Source: Paenibacillus pabuli (GTDB taxonomy: Bacteria > Bacillota > Bacilli > Paenibacillales > Paenibacillaceae). Taken from it: a DNA stretch of 64,000 nt. Below are positions 52,254 through 61,235 of the stretch, piece by piece; the stretch's first letter is position 1; the number at the start of each line of letters is the position of its first letter. The stretch is taken from positions 5,022,001 to 5,086,000 of the forward strand of contig NZ_CP073714.1 in assembly GCF_023101145.1 (NCBI RefSeq), written 5' to 3'. Under the pieces are notes generated by a model. It saw only the letters and a program-made list of their open reading frames with translations. It was not told where the DNA came from and ran no database searches. Both the position numbers and the translations under genes were made by a program.

Positions 52254-52457
52254 TCATTGAAAAAGAAATATCGATTTGATCTCTTGCAGCAGGCTGTCCA
52301 GCATACGGACCACCATGAACAATACAACGACAAATCCGATCACGGTCACCCAGTGAGCCATATCTTCCTTTCCCATTTGTTTCAGCACCGTATGAATCAT
52401 TGCAATAATGATTCCGATGCCCGCAATTTGAAAGATTGCGTTCACTTCTAAATTCAT
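52254..52457 (-). CDS. spoIIIAC: Stage III sporulation protein AC
   Basis: 67-aa membrane protein with two helices ('IFQIAGIGIIIAMIHTVL' and 'VVVLFMVVRMLDSLLQEI'). Same length as the Bacillus protein (68 aa). Located between AB and AD. Confidence 0.93.
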   Translation of the reverse strand: MNLEVNAIFQIAGIGIIIAMIHTVLKQMGKEDMAHWVTVIGFVVVLFMVVRMLDSLLQEIKSIFLFQ

Positions 52458-52486
52458 GACCTTGGCACCTCACTATCCCGGCTATT

Positions 52487-53005
52487 TCAGAAGATCAGAA
52501 TGACGATTAACGCTCCGACAAGCATCCCGAGACTGCGGCACATTCGTTCATATTTCATTTGATCGGCTTGCGCACGGGATTCCTCATGCATAAGTTGCTG
52601 AATGGCTAACGAGATGTGCTTGGTCTGATCCTGACGATCGCTGGTGCCAAGGCTGAAGCTCAATTGCAGCATGACTTCCCGCTCGTCCGCCTTCATGGCT
52701 GATCTTCCCCACGCCTCTTCTATACCAGACTGAAGACTCTCACGAGCAGTGTGTCCATGAGGTGGTTCCATCTGTTTGGCTGCGTGGAGAAACAGCGTCC
52801 GAACAGGCTCTTTGGTCTGGGCTCCCATTTTCCCCATGGCATCAGGTAACGGGGTCAGCCCGTAGTTAATCTCTGTCATCAACCGCTGGAGAGCGGCGAT
52901 TAATTCTCGCAGTTGTCTTGGCCTCAAGGCATACTGCCTTGCCTTGTAGAATCCGGTGAGGGTACTGGCCAGCAGAATGATGACGGCACCGAGCATGTTA
53001 ACCAA
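52487..53005 (-). CDS. spoIIIAB: Stage III sporulation protein AB
   Basis: Membrane protein of the complex, 172 aa: N-terminal helix ('MLGAVIILLASTLTGFYKA' region), cytoplasmic helical domain, C-terminal helix. I chose TTG at 53005 because GGGAGG lies 8 nt upstream and the product then matches the Bacillus length and N-terminus; ATG at 52996 is the alternative. The start overlaps the spoIIIAA stop, implying coupling. Confidence 0.88.
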   Translation of the reverse strand: MVNMLGAVIILLASTLTGFYKARQYALRPRQLRELIAALQRLMTEINYGLTPLPDAMGKMGAQTKEPVRTLFLHAAKQMEPPHGHTARESLQSGIEEAWGRSAMKADEREVMLQLSFSLGTSDRQDQTKHISLAIQQLMHEESRAQADQMKYERMCRSLGMLVGALIVILIF

Positions 53006-54002
53006 AGGCCTCACCTCCCACTTCCGTCTGCTGGAGACCACGCATTTTGCCATCGGCCAATCGAAAGGTCATACCCCGGCTCGTCCGTTGCAGCTGTACA
53101 TAGCGTTGGAACATCTGCTCGACGATTAGGGTTCTCAGCGCAGGTCTGGAAGAAAGCTCAGCCAGATCACGACCATGCGCAGTAGCGATGACAGATACGC
53201 CTGCATGAAGTGCTTCCATGACCGCCTCCGCATCTTCCGGTCGGCCTATCTCGTCCACGATCAGGACATCGGGAGACATGGAGCGAAGCATCATCATCAT
53301 GCCCTCAGCCTTTGGACATCCGTCCATGACATCGGTGCGAGGACCTACGTCAAATCCGGGTACGCCCTTATAACTTCCAGCGATTTCGGACCGCTCATCA
53401 ACGATGCCTACCTTTAGACGTGGACGTATGCCCTGAACAAGCTCATTGACACCCATAAGTTTGGTTCCACTGCTAATCTGTCTTGCCAGATCCCGCAGTA
53501 AAGTGGTCTTGCCTTGCTGCGGAGGTGAAAGAATTAAGGTGTGCATGACCTGCCCACTTTTCATGTCCAGCAGATACGGCAGAATCCGATCAGCGACTCC
53601 GTGAATCTCTCGGGCCACCCTGACATTGAATCCATTGATGTCGCGCAGGTATTCGACGCGGCCTCCACTTAGCACCGTTCGGCCAGCCAGTCCGATTCTG
53701 TGCCCTCCAGGAATGGTGATGAAGCCCTTACGCAGCTCCTCTTCCAATGTATAAAGCGAATGATTGCTGATCAGATCCAGCAGCCTGTGTGTTACCTCTT
53801 TTAAGGGAATATAGGCTTCATCAGGCTTCGAAGTCGGACTGCCCTGGGGTGTGAGGAAGTGATAGGTGTCTCCTGCATTGATTTCCAGTGGTCTTCCTTC
53901 ACGGATACGTACTTCCTCCACTTTATCTAATAAAGCGGGCGGCATTCTTCCCAGAATGGTTCGAATCGGCTCCGGAAAGATATCCTTCCAGTTCACCATC
54001 AT
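52998..54002 (-). CDS. spoIIIAA: Stage III sporulation protein AA, ATPase
   Basis: Secretion-type AAA ATPase thought to power or assemble the SpoIIIA channel. 334 aa. Walker A 'PPQQGKTTLLRD' and Walker B 'VLIVDEIG'; 'GMTFRLADGKMRGL' near the C-terminus. First gene of the operon; a sigma-E-like promoter lies at 54065-54092. Confidence 0.94.
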   Translation of the reverse strand: MMVNWKDIFPEPIRTILGRMPPALLDKVEEVRIREGRPLEINAGDTYHFLTPQGSPTSKPDEAYIPLKEVTHRLLDLISNHSLYTLEEELRKGFITIPGGHRIGLAGRTVLSGGRVEYLRDINGFNVRVAREIHGVADRILPYLLDMKSGQVMHTLILSPPQQGKTTLLRDLARQISSGTKLMGVNELVQGIRPRLKVGIVDERSEIAGSYKGVPGFDVGPRTDVMDGCPKAEGMMMMLRSMSPDVLIVDEIGRPEDAEAVMEALHAGVSVIATAHGRDLAELSSRPALRTLIVEQMFQRYVQLQRTSRGMTFRLADGKMRGLQQTEVGGEAFG

Positions 54003-54064
54003 GAATAGGCCCCTCCAACCTTGAATTCGGTTTTATTGCGTTCCTGATGCTTGTTCATATCTCA

Positions 54065-54092
54065 AGTTTATGTGTGTACATTGAATTTATGA
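54065..54092 (-). promoter_or_regulatory. Candidate sigma-E promoter of spoIIIA
   Basis: Minus strand TCATAAA (54086-54092), 13-nt spacer, CATAAACT (54065-54072). The -10 differs from CATACAMT at one base; the -35 matches only in part. spoIIIA is sigma-E dependent in Bacillus. Confidence 0.42.
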
Positions 54093-54278
54093 CGCTGAAA
54101 TCTATCATTTTCTTCAAAATAGGGAGGAGAGTTAAAAATCATAGATCAACCTAGTGTTCCGGTTCTAGGCACCCGTCTAGATCCAAGTGCATATAGTGCT
54201 TGCAGACTGGTGTTATTCATTCCGGGATAAAAAAGGTAAGAACCACCTATCCCCAAATACAGAAAGGAGTTGTGGGGA

Positions 54279-55028
54279 GTGAGAGTCGATGTGGTAGGTA
54301 ATGTGAATGAAGTTCGAAGAATGGATATTGCAGGCAGATGTGTTGTTGTGATCGATGTACTGCGAACGACTAGTACGATTGTTACGGCACTGGCATACGA
54401 TGCGACGGACGTAATTCCTGTAGAAACTGTTCCTCAAGCGAAACAATTGAACGTGAAGAATGCCATTCGTGGCGGGGAGCGCTTTGATAAAAAAATCACT
54501 GGATTCGAGGTGGGCAATTCCCCCTATGAATATATGACTCCAACTATTGCGGGTAAAACCATTATTCTGACGACCACTGATGGTACACGTGCCCTAATCA
54601 AGGCATCTAAGGCTAGGCATGTGTTCGCAGGCTCATTTCTCAATGTGAAAGCTGTAGCGGCTGTTTTGTGCGAACTGCGCCGGGATATCTTATTGTTATG
54701 TGCCGGGGATCAGGATGAGTTCGCACTGGAAGATGGTTTGTGTGCAGGCAGCATTATCGAGGAGTTGTACCGACAATCCCCTTTCCCAATTATGCTGAAC
54801 GATCTGGGCCTGGTGCTCCATCAGGCTGCCACTCATGCCGAGGACAAATTACCCGATCTGGTTAGAGTATCCTCGGGTGGCCGAAGGCTGGAAAGGCTGG
54901 GGAGAATGCATGATGTAATGTATTGCACCCAATTGAACTTGCTGGAGTGCGTTCCAGAAATGGATGAAGGAAACCGGATGCAACCATACAAAGGAACGCG
55001 TAAGGAGCGATTGTTCAAATTGCTGTAA
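54279..55028 (+). CDS. 2-phosphosulfolactate phosphatase (ComB family)
   Basis: PF04029 family; removes phosphate from 2-phosphosulfolactate to give sulfolactate, a spore compound in Bacillus. 249 aa. 'VVVIDVLRTTSTIVTALAYDA' and 'GTRALIKA' with 'CAGDQDEFALEDGLCAG' are typical. GTG at 54279 has AAAGGAG 9 nt upstream; a TTG nearer the site is rejected. It is alone on the plus strand between spoIIIA and lysC; no ComA/sulfolactate partner is seen. Confidence 0.85.
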   Translation: MRVDVVGNVNEVRRMDIAGRCVVVIDVLRTTSTIVTALAYDATDVIPVETVPQAKQLNVKNAIRGGERFDKKITGFEVGNSPYEYMTPTIAGKTIILTTTDGTRALIKASKARHVFAGSFLNVKAVAAVLCELRRDILLLCAGDQDEFALEDGLCAGSIIEELYRQSPFPIMLNDLGLVLHQAATHAEDKLPDLVRVSSGGRRLERLGRMHDVMYCTQLNLLECVPEMDEGNRMQPYKGTRKERLFKLL

Positions 55029-55037
55029 ATAAATGAA

Positions 55038-55081
55038 AAAGGTGTACTGCGATCCCGAATGGGGATACACAGTACACCTTT
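55038..55081. terminator. Bidirectional terminator comB/lysC
   Basis: AAAGGTGTACTG and CAGTACACCTTT arms with an inner ATCCC/GGGAT stem and T run; convergent genes on both sides. Confidence 0.82.
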
Positions 55082-55108
55082 GTTAGTCATTATAACTATA
55101 TTGGTATT

Positions 55109-55627
55109 TTATCTGCGAACTTGCGGTCCGCCGATCACTGCCTGCTCTTCCGTATCCAGATCATACGCTGTGTGCAGCGCCTTGATTACATCATGAAGCT
55201 TCTCTCCATCAATTACACAAGATACCTTGATTTCGGAAGTGCTGACCATTTTAATGCTCACACCTTCGCCTGAGATAACTTTGAACATCTTCGCAGCAAC
55301 GCCTGGATGGCTAACCATGCCTGCGCCAACGATCGAAACTTTAACCAGATTGTCTTCAGAAGTAACTTCACGGTAAGGCAGGCGGCTGTGAAGGGCTTCA
55401 ATGACACGCAATGCGTTCTCCCGATCAGACAGCGCAACAGAGAACGAAAAGTCTGCTTTACCATCCATTACACCGCTTTGAACGATAATGTCGACATCCA
55501 GCTGTTCTGATGCAAGTGCACCAAATACTTCAGCGAGAACTCCTGGCATGTCTGGTACACCCAGAATACTGATGCGAGCCACATTTTTGTCATAGGCAAT
55601 TCCACTAACTACCACGCCTTGTTCCAT
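55109..55627 (-). CDS. Aspartate kinase beta subunit (internal start)
   Basis: In-frame ATG at 55627 with AAGGAGG (55636-55642) 8 nt upstream inside lysC gives a 172-aa ACT-domain subunit, the arrangement known for B. subtilis aspartokinase II. It is the regulatory beta chain of an alpha2beta2 enzyme in that family. Confidence 0.7.
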   Translation of the reverse strand: MEQGVVVSGIAYDKNVARISILGVPDMPGVLAEVFGALASEQLDVDIIVQSGVMDGKADFSFSVALSDRENALRVIEALHSRLPYREVTSEDNLVKVSIVGAGMVSHPGVAAKMFKVISGEGVSIKMVSTSEIKVSCVIDGEKLHDVIKALHTAYDLDTEEQAVIGGPQVRR

Positions 55628-56362
55628 TGTTGCTTCCTCCTTCACAACCGTTCCTTCATTATGATTAAAGCTGGATCTTACAATCAAGGGCACACCGGAA
55701 TGCTTCGCGTATTCAACTGCACGCGGATGCAGTACCGCTGCACCCAGATTGGCCAGTTCCAGCATCTCGTCGTACGAAATTTCCTTGAGCTTGCGTGCAA
55801 CCTTCACGATACGCGGATCGGTGGAATAGATTCCATCTACATCCGTGTAAATTTCGCAAGCGTCAGCCTTGATGGCTGCTGCCAGGGCTACTGCCGTTGT
55901 ATCCGATCCGCCGCGGCCAAGTGTCGTAATCTCGCCGTCTTCCGTCATGCCCTGGAACCCTGCAACGATTACAATGTTCCCTTCTGCCAATGCCTGGTTC
56001 ACCCGTTCCGGATGAATATTGTTAATCCGCGCTTTGCCGTGTACCGGCTCTGTCCGGAATCCCGCTTGCCAACCTGTAAATGAAATGGCTTTGCGTCCCA
56101 GCGCCTGAATTGCCATGGATAACAATGAAATCGAGATCTGTTCTCCCGTAGTCAAAAGCATATCCATCTCACGCGCAGGCAGTTCACTGTTCAGCTGTTT
56201 CGCCTGATCAATCAAATCATCCGTGGTATCCCCCATGGCCGAAACCACGACTACACACTGATGTCCTTCATCCGCTTTTTCTACAACACGTCCGGCTACA
56301 CGCTTCATGCGCTCTGTATCTCCGACCGAGCTGCCCCCAAATTTCATGACGTACAATGACAA
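55109..56362 (-). CDS. lysC: Aspartate kinase, alpha subunit
   Basis: Phosphorylates aspartate, first step to lysine, methionine and threonine (and DAP). 417 aa. 'MKFGGSSVGD', 'TTLGRGGSDTTAVALAAA', and two C-terminal ACT domains (about 265-340 and 345-405). TTG start with GGGAG 12 nt upstream is less certain than usual; an ATG six codons on is possible. An internal start at 55627 makes the ACT-only beta subunit. No lysine riboswitch is seen upstream. Confidence 0.92.
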   Translation of the reverse strand: MSLYVMKFGGSSVGDTERMKRVAGRVVEKADEGHQCVVVVSAMGDTTDDLIDQAKQLNSELPAREMDMLLTTGEQISISLLSMAIQALGRKAISFTGWQAGFRTEPVHGKARINNIHPERVNQALAEGNIVIVAGFQGMTEDGEITTLGRGGSDTTAVALAAAIKADACEIYTDVDGIYSTDPRIVKVARKLKEISYDEMLELANLGAAVLHPRAVEYAKHSGVPLIVRSSFNHNEGTVVKEEATMEQGVVVSGIAYDKNVARISILGVPDMPGVLAEVFGALASEQLDVDIIVQSGVMDGKADFSFSVALSDRENALRVIEALHSRLPYREVTSEDNLVKVSIVGAGMVSHPGVAAKMFKVISGEGVSIKMVSTSEIKVSCVIDGEKLHDVIKALHTAYDLDTEEQAVIGGPQVRR

Positions 56363-56487
56363 CGCAAATCCACTCCCTACCTTGTGCAGTATGCATAATT
56401 GATGTCCACCGTCATTATTCTCTCCGAAAAATGACTTTAACCCAGTATATTACGAAAGCGTCTGATAGGCTAATCTTTTTTCGAAAA

Positions 56488-56517
56488 AACCCTTTGCCAA
56501 AGAAATGGCAAAGGGTT
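56488..56517 (-). terminator. Terminator of efp
   Basis: AACCCTTTGCCA-loop-TGGCAAAGGGTT followed by T run on the minus strand. Confidence 0.85.
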
Positions 56518-56553
56518 GAAATAACGCTATATTTAGCTTACACCGTGTGAACG

Positions 56554-57111
56554 TTACGCGCGGGAAGAGTATTTACCTTCACGAGTATCGATCAGCAGAA
56601 CATCGCCTTCGTTGATAAACAATGGCACCTGTACGTTCAAGCCTGTTTCTACTTTTGCGTTTTTAGTAGCGCCTTGTGCCGTGTTACCTTTTACGCTTGG
56701 CTCTGTTTCGATAACTTTCAACTCTACGCTTGTAGGCAGATCGATTCCGAGGATTTCACCTTGATAGCTAACGATTTTTACGTTCATGTTTTCTTTGAGG
56801 AAGTTCAATTCCCATTCCAATTGGTCGCTCGTCAGTGTGAACTGATCATATGTTTCGTTGTCCATGAACGTATGCTCTGTACCACTTGCATACAGGTAGG
56901 ATACGCCACGGTTTTCGATGATGGCACGGCCAATCGTTTCACCTGCACGGAATGTTTTCTCAACTGTGTTACCGTTGCGCAGGTTTTTCAGTTTGGAACG
57001 TACGAAGGCAGCGCCTTTACCTGGTTTAACGTGCTGAAAATCAAGTACGGTATAAATGTCGTTATCTACCTGTACGGTCAAGCCTGTTTTAAAATCGTTT
57101 ACTGAAATCAC
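56554..57111 (-). CDS. efp: Elongation factor P
   Basis: Relieves ribosome stalling at polyproline. 185 aa. Modified-loop lysine is Lys32 in 'KPGKGAAF'; three beta-barrel domains of the family. GTG start with GGAGGG 7 nt upstream. In Bacillus it lies directly before spoIIIAA; here comB and lysC intervene. Confidence 0.95.
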   Translation of the reverse strand: MISVNDFKTGLTVQVDNDIYTVLDFQHVKPGKGAAFVRSKLKNLRNGNTVEKTFRAGETIGRAIIENRGVSYLYASGTEHTFMDNETYDQFTLTSDQLEWELNFLKENMNVKIVSYQGEILGIDLPTSVELKVIETEPSVKGNTAQGATKNAKVETGLNVQVPLFINEGDVLLIDTREGKYSSRA

Positions 57112-57408
57112 AAAAAATCCCTCCTGATATGGTTGAAAAGTAGGTGATATAAGACGATACGTTAATTTATGTTTGAAAAGTCAAACCTTCATATTACCCA
57201 GACCACTACGATGGCAGAACAACCTTCCGATCGCTGTTATCCCCAGATTTCTTTTTAATCCCTATCCTTATAGGGAGAAATCCGGTGATAAAGGCGAGCG
57301 TTTCACTTCTTCAGGTTTTTTCTGCCCTCTCCGTTATTGTGTAATTCCAAGTTTACTTAATTCAAAAGCATAAATTAAAAATCGTCTTATATCACCGTTG
57401 GCTGTAAT
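57112..57408. other. Intergenic region efp-pepQ containing palindromic repeat copy C
   Basis: 297 bp. Holds the palindromic element copy C (57199-57346) and the upstream site of efp. No gene is seen. Confidence 0.7.
57199..57346 (+). repeat. Intergenic palindromic repeat, copy C
   Basis: Diverged homolog of copies A and B. Core 57213-57326 (114 bp): outer arms GGCAGA/TCTGCC, ACCT/AGGT, 14-nt stem 57237-57250 with 57278-57291, and apical TCCCTAT-CCTT-ATAGGGA (57259-57276). Two positions of the 14-nt stem change as pairs against copy A (G-C to A-T; A-T to G-C). The second half of copies A/B is absent here. Confidence 0.8.
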
Positions 57409-58482
57409 TTAGCCGATTACGGTGAACTTCTTGTCCGAATTCGTCAAAATGTGAATACCTGTCTCGGTAATCACCACGTCATCCTCGATACGCACGCCGC
57501 CAAGGCCATCAATGTAGATACCCGGTTCAACGGTTACCACCATGCCTGGTTTTAAAACATCGTCGCTTAGCTTGGACAAACGAGGAGCCTCATGGACTTC
57601 CATACCCAGACCGTGGCCGGTGCTGTGTCCGAATTGCTCTCCGTATCCGTGCCCTGCAATGATATCACGTGCCAATGCATCTGCTTCCCGGCCGGTCATG
57701 CCCGGTTTCAGGTTCGCCAGCGTATGTAACTGGGCTTCCAGTACGATATCGTAAATTTTACGCAGTTCAGGCACAGGTGTGCCCGTTGCGATGGTACGTG
57801 TCAGATCTGAACAGTATCCATCCAAGAGCGCACCGAAGTCAAATGTAATTAACTCATTTTGTCCAATGACTTTGCTGCTCGCTACACCATGAGGCATAGC
57901 AGAACGTTCACCTGAAGCAACGATTGTGTCAAACGAAGAGGAAGTTGCTCCATGCTTGCGCATGTAAAACTCCATCTCCAAATCCACTTCACGTTCAGTC
58001 ATACCCGGTTTTGCAAATTGCAAAACATGACTGAAGGTTGCATCTGCCAGATCCGCAGCTCTTTGCATTACAGCGATTTCATCTTCATCCTTGAATATGC
58101 GCAGTTGTTCCACGATACCGGATACAGCTTTCAATTCAATGGATTGAAGTGCATCTGCATAAGCAGTGTGCGTACCATAGGTAACATGATCCTGCTCAAA
58201 ACCAACTTGTTTGATATTCGCCGATGCAAGCAATTCACGTACGGATTCCAGCGGTTTTGGTCCATGTTCCACAACGGTAAATCCTTTGGCTTGTTGCGGT
58301 GCCTGTGTCATATAACGGAAATCGGTAAGCAAATACGCTTCTTGTTCCGTAATTAGCACATATCCCGCTGAACCTGTAAAGCCCGTCATATAACGACGGT
58401 TAATCGGATTTGTAATCAGCATAGCCGTGAGTTCATGTTTATTCATGGCCTCACGCAACTTATTTACTCGTTTGTTTTCCAT
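57409..58482 (-). CDS. pepQ: Xaa-Pro dipeptidase/aminopeptidase, M24 family
   Basis: Metallopeptidase of the pita-bread fold that cleaves Xaa-Pro bonds. 357 aa. Metal ligands in 'FDFGALLDGYCSDLTRT' (Asp, Asp), 'GHSTGHGLGMEVHE' (His), 'TVEPGIYI' (Glu) and 'VRIEDDVVIT' (Glu). Between aroQ and efp as Bacillus yqhT. Confidence 0.9.
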   Translation of the reverse strand: MENKRVNKLREAMNKHELTAMLITNPINRRYMTGFTGSAGYVLITEQEAYLLTDFRYMTQAPQQAKGFTVVEHGPKPLESVRELLASANIKQVGFEQDHVTYGTHTAYADALQSIELKAVSGIVEQLRIFKDEDEIAVMQRAADLADATFSHVLQFAKPGMTEREVDLEMEFYMRKHGATSSSFDTIVASGERSAMPHGVASSKVIGQNELITFDFGALLDGYCSDLTRTIATGTPVPELRKIYDIVLEAQLHTLANLKPGMTGREADALARDIIAGHGYGEQFGHSTGHGLGMEVHEAPRLSKLSDDVLKPGMVVTVEPGIYIDGLGGVRIEDDVVITETGIHILTNSDKKFTVIG

Positions 58483-58521
58483 CGGTTACCCTTCTTTCTC
58501 TCACATTCCCGGGTCCCCGGC

Positions 58522-58965
58522 TCAGGTTTGTTTGTCCAGATGACGCACGAGAGCCAGTAGCCCCAGTTCATAGCTTACTTCGCCAAATCCGGCAATCTGC
58601 CCGATTGTTTCTGCAGCAATTACTGAGTGATGTCTGAACGCTTCGCGTGCATGAATGTTCGATAGATGTACTTCTACTGTAGGAACCTTTACGGCATTGA
58701 TAGCATCACGTACAGCATAACTGTAATGGGTCAGCGCTCCGGCATTTAGCATGATTCCGTCAGCATCGCCCATCGCTGCATGAATGCGATCAATGATGTC
58801 CCCCTCGTGATTGGATTGATAAAAAGCGATGGAGACGCCAAGCTCCTCCGCCTGTCTGCGAATTTTGTCTTCAATATCCTTCAGACTAAGCGTTCCATAG
58901 ATGCCGGGTTCACGTATACCGAGCATGTTCAGGTTCGGGCCATTGATTACAACAATCCGTTTCAT
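58522..58965 (-). CDS. aroQ: 3-dehydroquinate dehydratase, type II
   Basis: Third shikimate-pathway step. 147 aa. 'NGPNLNMLGIREPGIYG' contains catalytic Tyr23; 'LNAGALTHYSYA' and 'VEVHLSNIHAREAFR' are family motifs. ATG at 58965 follows GGAGC; the frame extends upstream without support. Confidence 0.94.
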   Translation of the reverse strand: MKRIVVINGPNLNMLGIREPGIYGTLSLKDIEDKIRRQAEELGVSIAFYQSNHEGDIIDRIHAAMGDADGIMLNAGALTHYSYAVRDAINAVKVPTVEVHLSNIHAREAFRHHSVIAAETIGQIAGFGEVSYELGLLALVRHLDKQT

Positions 58966-59042
58966 AGCTGCTCCACCCTTTCTGCAAATAACCATCTGCT
59001 ATTTTAACACAGCTATTGCCGGATTGAGAAGCTTTTTTGCGG

Positions 59043-59621
59043 CTATGCTCCCGCTTGCTCAGGCTCGCGTTTCCGTTCATCCGTAAACTCCATGGCTACG
59101 GTGTAGCCAATAAACAGCCCCCACAACAAAAAGAAACATAATTCTGTAATGATTGAATCCCAGGTTAAGCGGTTTAAAGGCTTCACCATTTCCAGTTTGG
59201 GACCTACCAGGACAAAGATAATGAGCCACCATAATATCCCGTAACCCATGCCTGGAAGCGGTCCTTTCCATTTTTTCAAAGTGTATGTGTAAATCAACGA
59301 GGCGAGGACCGAAAAGACAATAAAAAACAGCCAGCCGGTCAAATGCCCTGCTGCAGTATAGATAAATTTGTGTTTAAAAAATGGTTCAGCCAAAAATCCC
59401 AGTGGCACAACCGTAAAATGAAGCAGATAAAAGAGCCAATGCAAACCTCCCCAGATAAAACCTGCGAAAAAACCTAACTCCACTGCAAAAGGGAATGGTT
59501 TGGTGAAATAATGTGCCTGGCCTTGTCGCTGGGCAGCACGTTTTCCCCGGTCCTTTTTCCCACTTCTGTCAACAGGCTGATTTTCCTTATGGGATGTGCG
59601 TTCACCCGTATACTCTGTCAT
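59043..59621 (-). CDS. YqhR-family membrane protein
   Basis: 192 aa with a charged Arg/Lys/Gln-rich N-terminal 35 residues and four membrane helices ('ELGFFAGFIWGGLHWLFYLL', 'LTGWLFFIVFSVLASLIYTYTL', 'GILWWLIIFVLVGP', 'ELCFFLLWGLFIGYTVAM'). Resembles Bacillus YqhR by context and topology. Function unknown. Confidence 0.78.
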   Translation of the reverse strand: MTEYTGERTSHKENQPVDRSGKKDRGKRAAQRQGQAHYFTKPFPFAVELGFFAGFIWGGLHWLFYLLHFTVVPLGFLAEPFFKHKFIYTAAGHLTGWLFFIVFSVLASLIYTYTLKKWKGPLPGMGYGILWWLIIFVLVGPKLEMVKPLNRLTWDSIITELCFFLLWGLFIGYTVAMEFTDERKREPEQAGA

Positions 59622-59836
59622 CGATATTCTCCTTCACGTTCAGTTTGCAAAACGGAGAATAAATCTCCATTTTCGTCCTAACTCTAACGGGTAGTATGTA
59701 CAAATCAGGACAAAGTTAATAACATCACCCATGGAACGACTCGTAAACTAGAAATTGCTCTCAAAATTCGATACAATAAGATTATTAAACTGCCTTCGAC
59801 CATGAAGGCTTAGAACAGAATAGGAAGGTGAATGAT

Positions 59837-60829
59837 TTGCCTCAACAATCCAAGCCTGTCAGCTACGGGGGGCAAGCTGTCATTGAGGGCGTAATGTTCG
59901 GCGGTAAACATGTCAACGTTACAGCTGTGCGAAGAAAAGACGGCGAAATTACGTATTTGGAAGTTCCCAAGCAAGACAAGTCCTGGGTCATAAAATTGCG
60001 GCGGATTCCACTACTGCGCGGGATTGTCAGCATTATAGATTCGAGTGTCAAAGGAAGCAAACATCTCAATTATTCTGCTGACGCATATGCTGATGATGAA
60101 CTGGAACCTGAAGAAAAAGAAAAGCAAAAAGCAAAAGAAGGCTCAGGTTGGAGCCTCAGCATGATTATTGGTGTCACCGCAGTAGCTATACTTTCGTTCC
60201 TCTTTGGTAAAATTGTTCTGACATTGTTGCCCGTTGTTATTGAGAATTTTCTGTTCAAAAATGCATTCAACAATCAGTTTTTGCATAATTTACTGGAAGG
60301 CGGAATTAAACTCATTCTTCTGCTCGCCTATCTATGGCTCATCTCCCAGACACCGATGATTAAACGTCTGTTCCAATACCATGGTGCAGAACATAAAGTC
60401 ATTAGTGCTCACGAAGCCGGAGAAGAGCTTACGCCAGAAAATGTGCAGAAGTATAGCCGTTTGCATTATCGTTGCGGAAGCAGTTTCATTATGCTGACTG
60501 TTATTATTGGCGTATTCTTGTACTCGCTCTTCACATACGATAACCTATGGGAACGTATGGGACAGCGGTTGCTGTTACTGCCAGTAGTACTCGGTATTTC
60601 ATTCGAATTGTTGAAATTGACCAATTCGGTACGTGACATCCCTGTACTTCGTTATCTCGGATATCCGGGGCTGTGGCTGCAGTTGCTGACAACCAAAGAA
60701 CCAACGAATGAACAGGTAGAAGTATCCATTGCTTCATTTAACCGTATGCGAGAATTGGATGCCAAACTTGCAAACGTATCCGCCACATCGGAAGTTCCTG
60801 TTGCAACACTTGATCCTGTGAAAGGGTGA
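59837..60829 (+). CDS. DUF1385 membrane protein (YqhQ-like)
   Basis: 330 aa. 'YGGQAVIEGVMFGGK' near the N-terminus and 'FQYHGAEHKVI' (His/Glu) are conserved; several helices in the second half. The TTG at 59837 is spaced 5 nt from an AGGAAGGTGA site; the GTG at 59828 falls within it. Start is uncertain. Followed at once by yqhP-like, with coupled stop/start. Function unknown. Confidence 0.82.
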   Translation: MPQQSKPVSYGGQAVIEGVMFGGKHVNVTAVRRKDGEITYLEVPKQDKSWVIKLRRIPLLRGIVSIIDSSVKGSKHLNYSADAYADDELEPEEKEKQKAKEGSGWSLSMIIGVTAVAILSFLFGKIVLTLLPVVIENFLFKNAFNNQFLHNLLEGGIKLILLLAYLWLISQTPMIKRLFQYHGAEHKVISAHEAGEELTPENVQKYSRLHYRCGSSFIMLTVIIGVFLYSLFTYDNLWERMGQRLLLLPVVLGISFELLKLTNSVRDIPVLRYLGYPGLWLQLLTTKEPTNEQVEVSIASFNRMRELDAKLANVSATSEVPVATLDPVKG

Positions 60830-60834
60830 ATGAT

Positions 60835-61167
60835 ATGAACAAGCAGGCAATCATATTTTGGACGTTCATCGCACTCGCTGCTATTGGAATTTTGACTTGG
60901 CTGGGAAATGGAGGTCTATCCCGAATTATTATCCCCCTTGTCGTGTTCGGAGTTGTGTTCCTGCTCTATAAATATCCGCCCCGCCGTTGGGCACGCAAGA
61001 CATCATCACCGAAGATCAAACCATCGGCTAAAACCATGGCTAAAGTTAATGCACAATCTGGTACTCGAAAAAGCAGCGGTTCTTCCAAAAAACGCAAGGA
61101 TTATCCTTTTCAGGTTATCCAGGGACAAAAGGGTAAAAGTGATGAGGACGTACCTAAGTATCACTAA
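60835..61167 (+). CDS. YqhP-like membrane protein
   Basis: 110 aa with two N-terminal membrane helices ('AIIFWTFIALAAIGILTWLG', 'IIIPLVVFGVVFLLYKYP') and a very basic Ser/Lys-rich tail. Overlaps the end region of the DUF1385 gene with GGGTGA as the ribosome-binding site. Family assignment is from position and shape only. Confidence 0.7.
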   Translation: MNKQAIIFWTFIALAAIGILTWLGNGGLSRIIIPLVVFGVVFLLYKYPPRRWARKTSSPKIKPSAKTMAKVNAQSGTRKSSGSSKKRKDYPFQVIQGQKGKSDEDVPKYH

Positions 61168-61194
61168 AGCGCTAATATCGAATCAACACACAGA

Positions 61195-61231
61195 AAAGCA
61201 ATTCTCCATATATGCGGAGAATTGCTTTTTC
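61195..61231. terminator. Bidirectional terminator yqhP/patatin gene
   Basis: AAAAGCAATTCTCC and GGAGAATTGCTTTT arms between convergent genes. Confidence 0.85.
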
Positions 61232-61235
61232 ATTT

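Noticed and set aside
56363..56553. Possible lysine riboswitch before lysC
   Set aside because: Only about 120 nt remain after the efp terminator, and no L-box-like motifs are seen.
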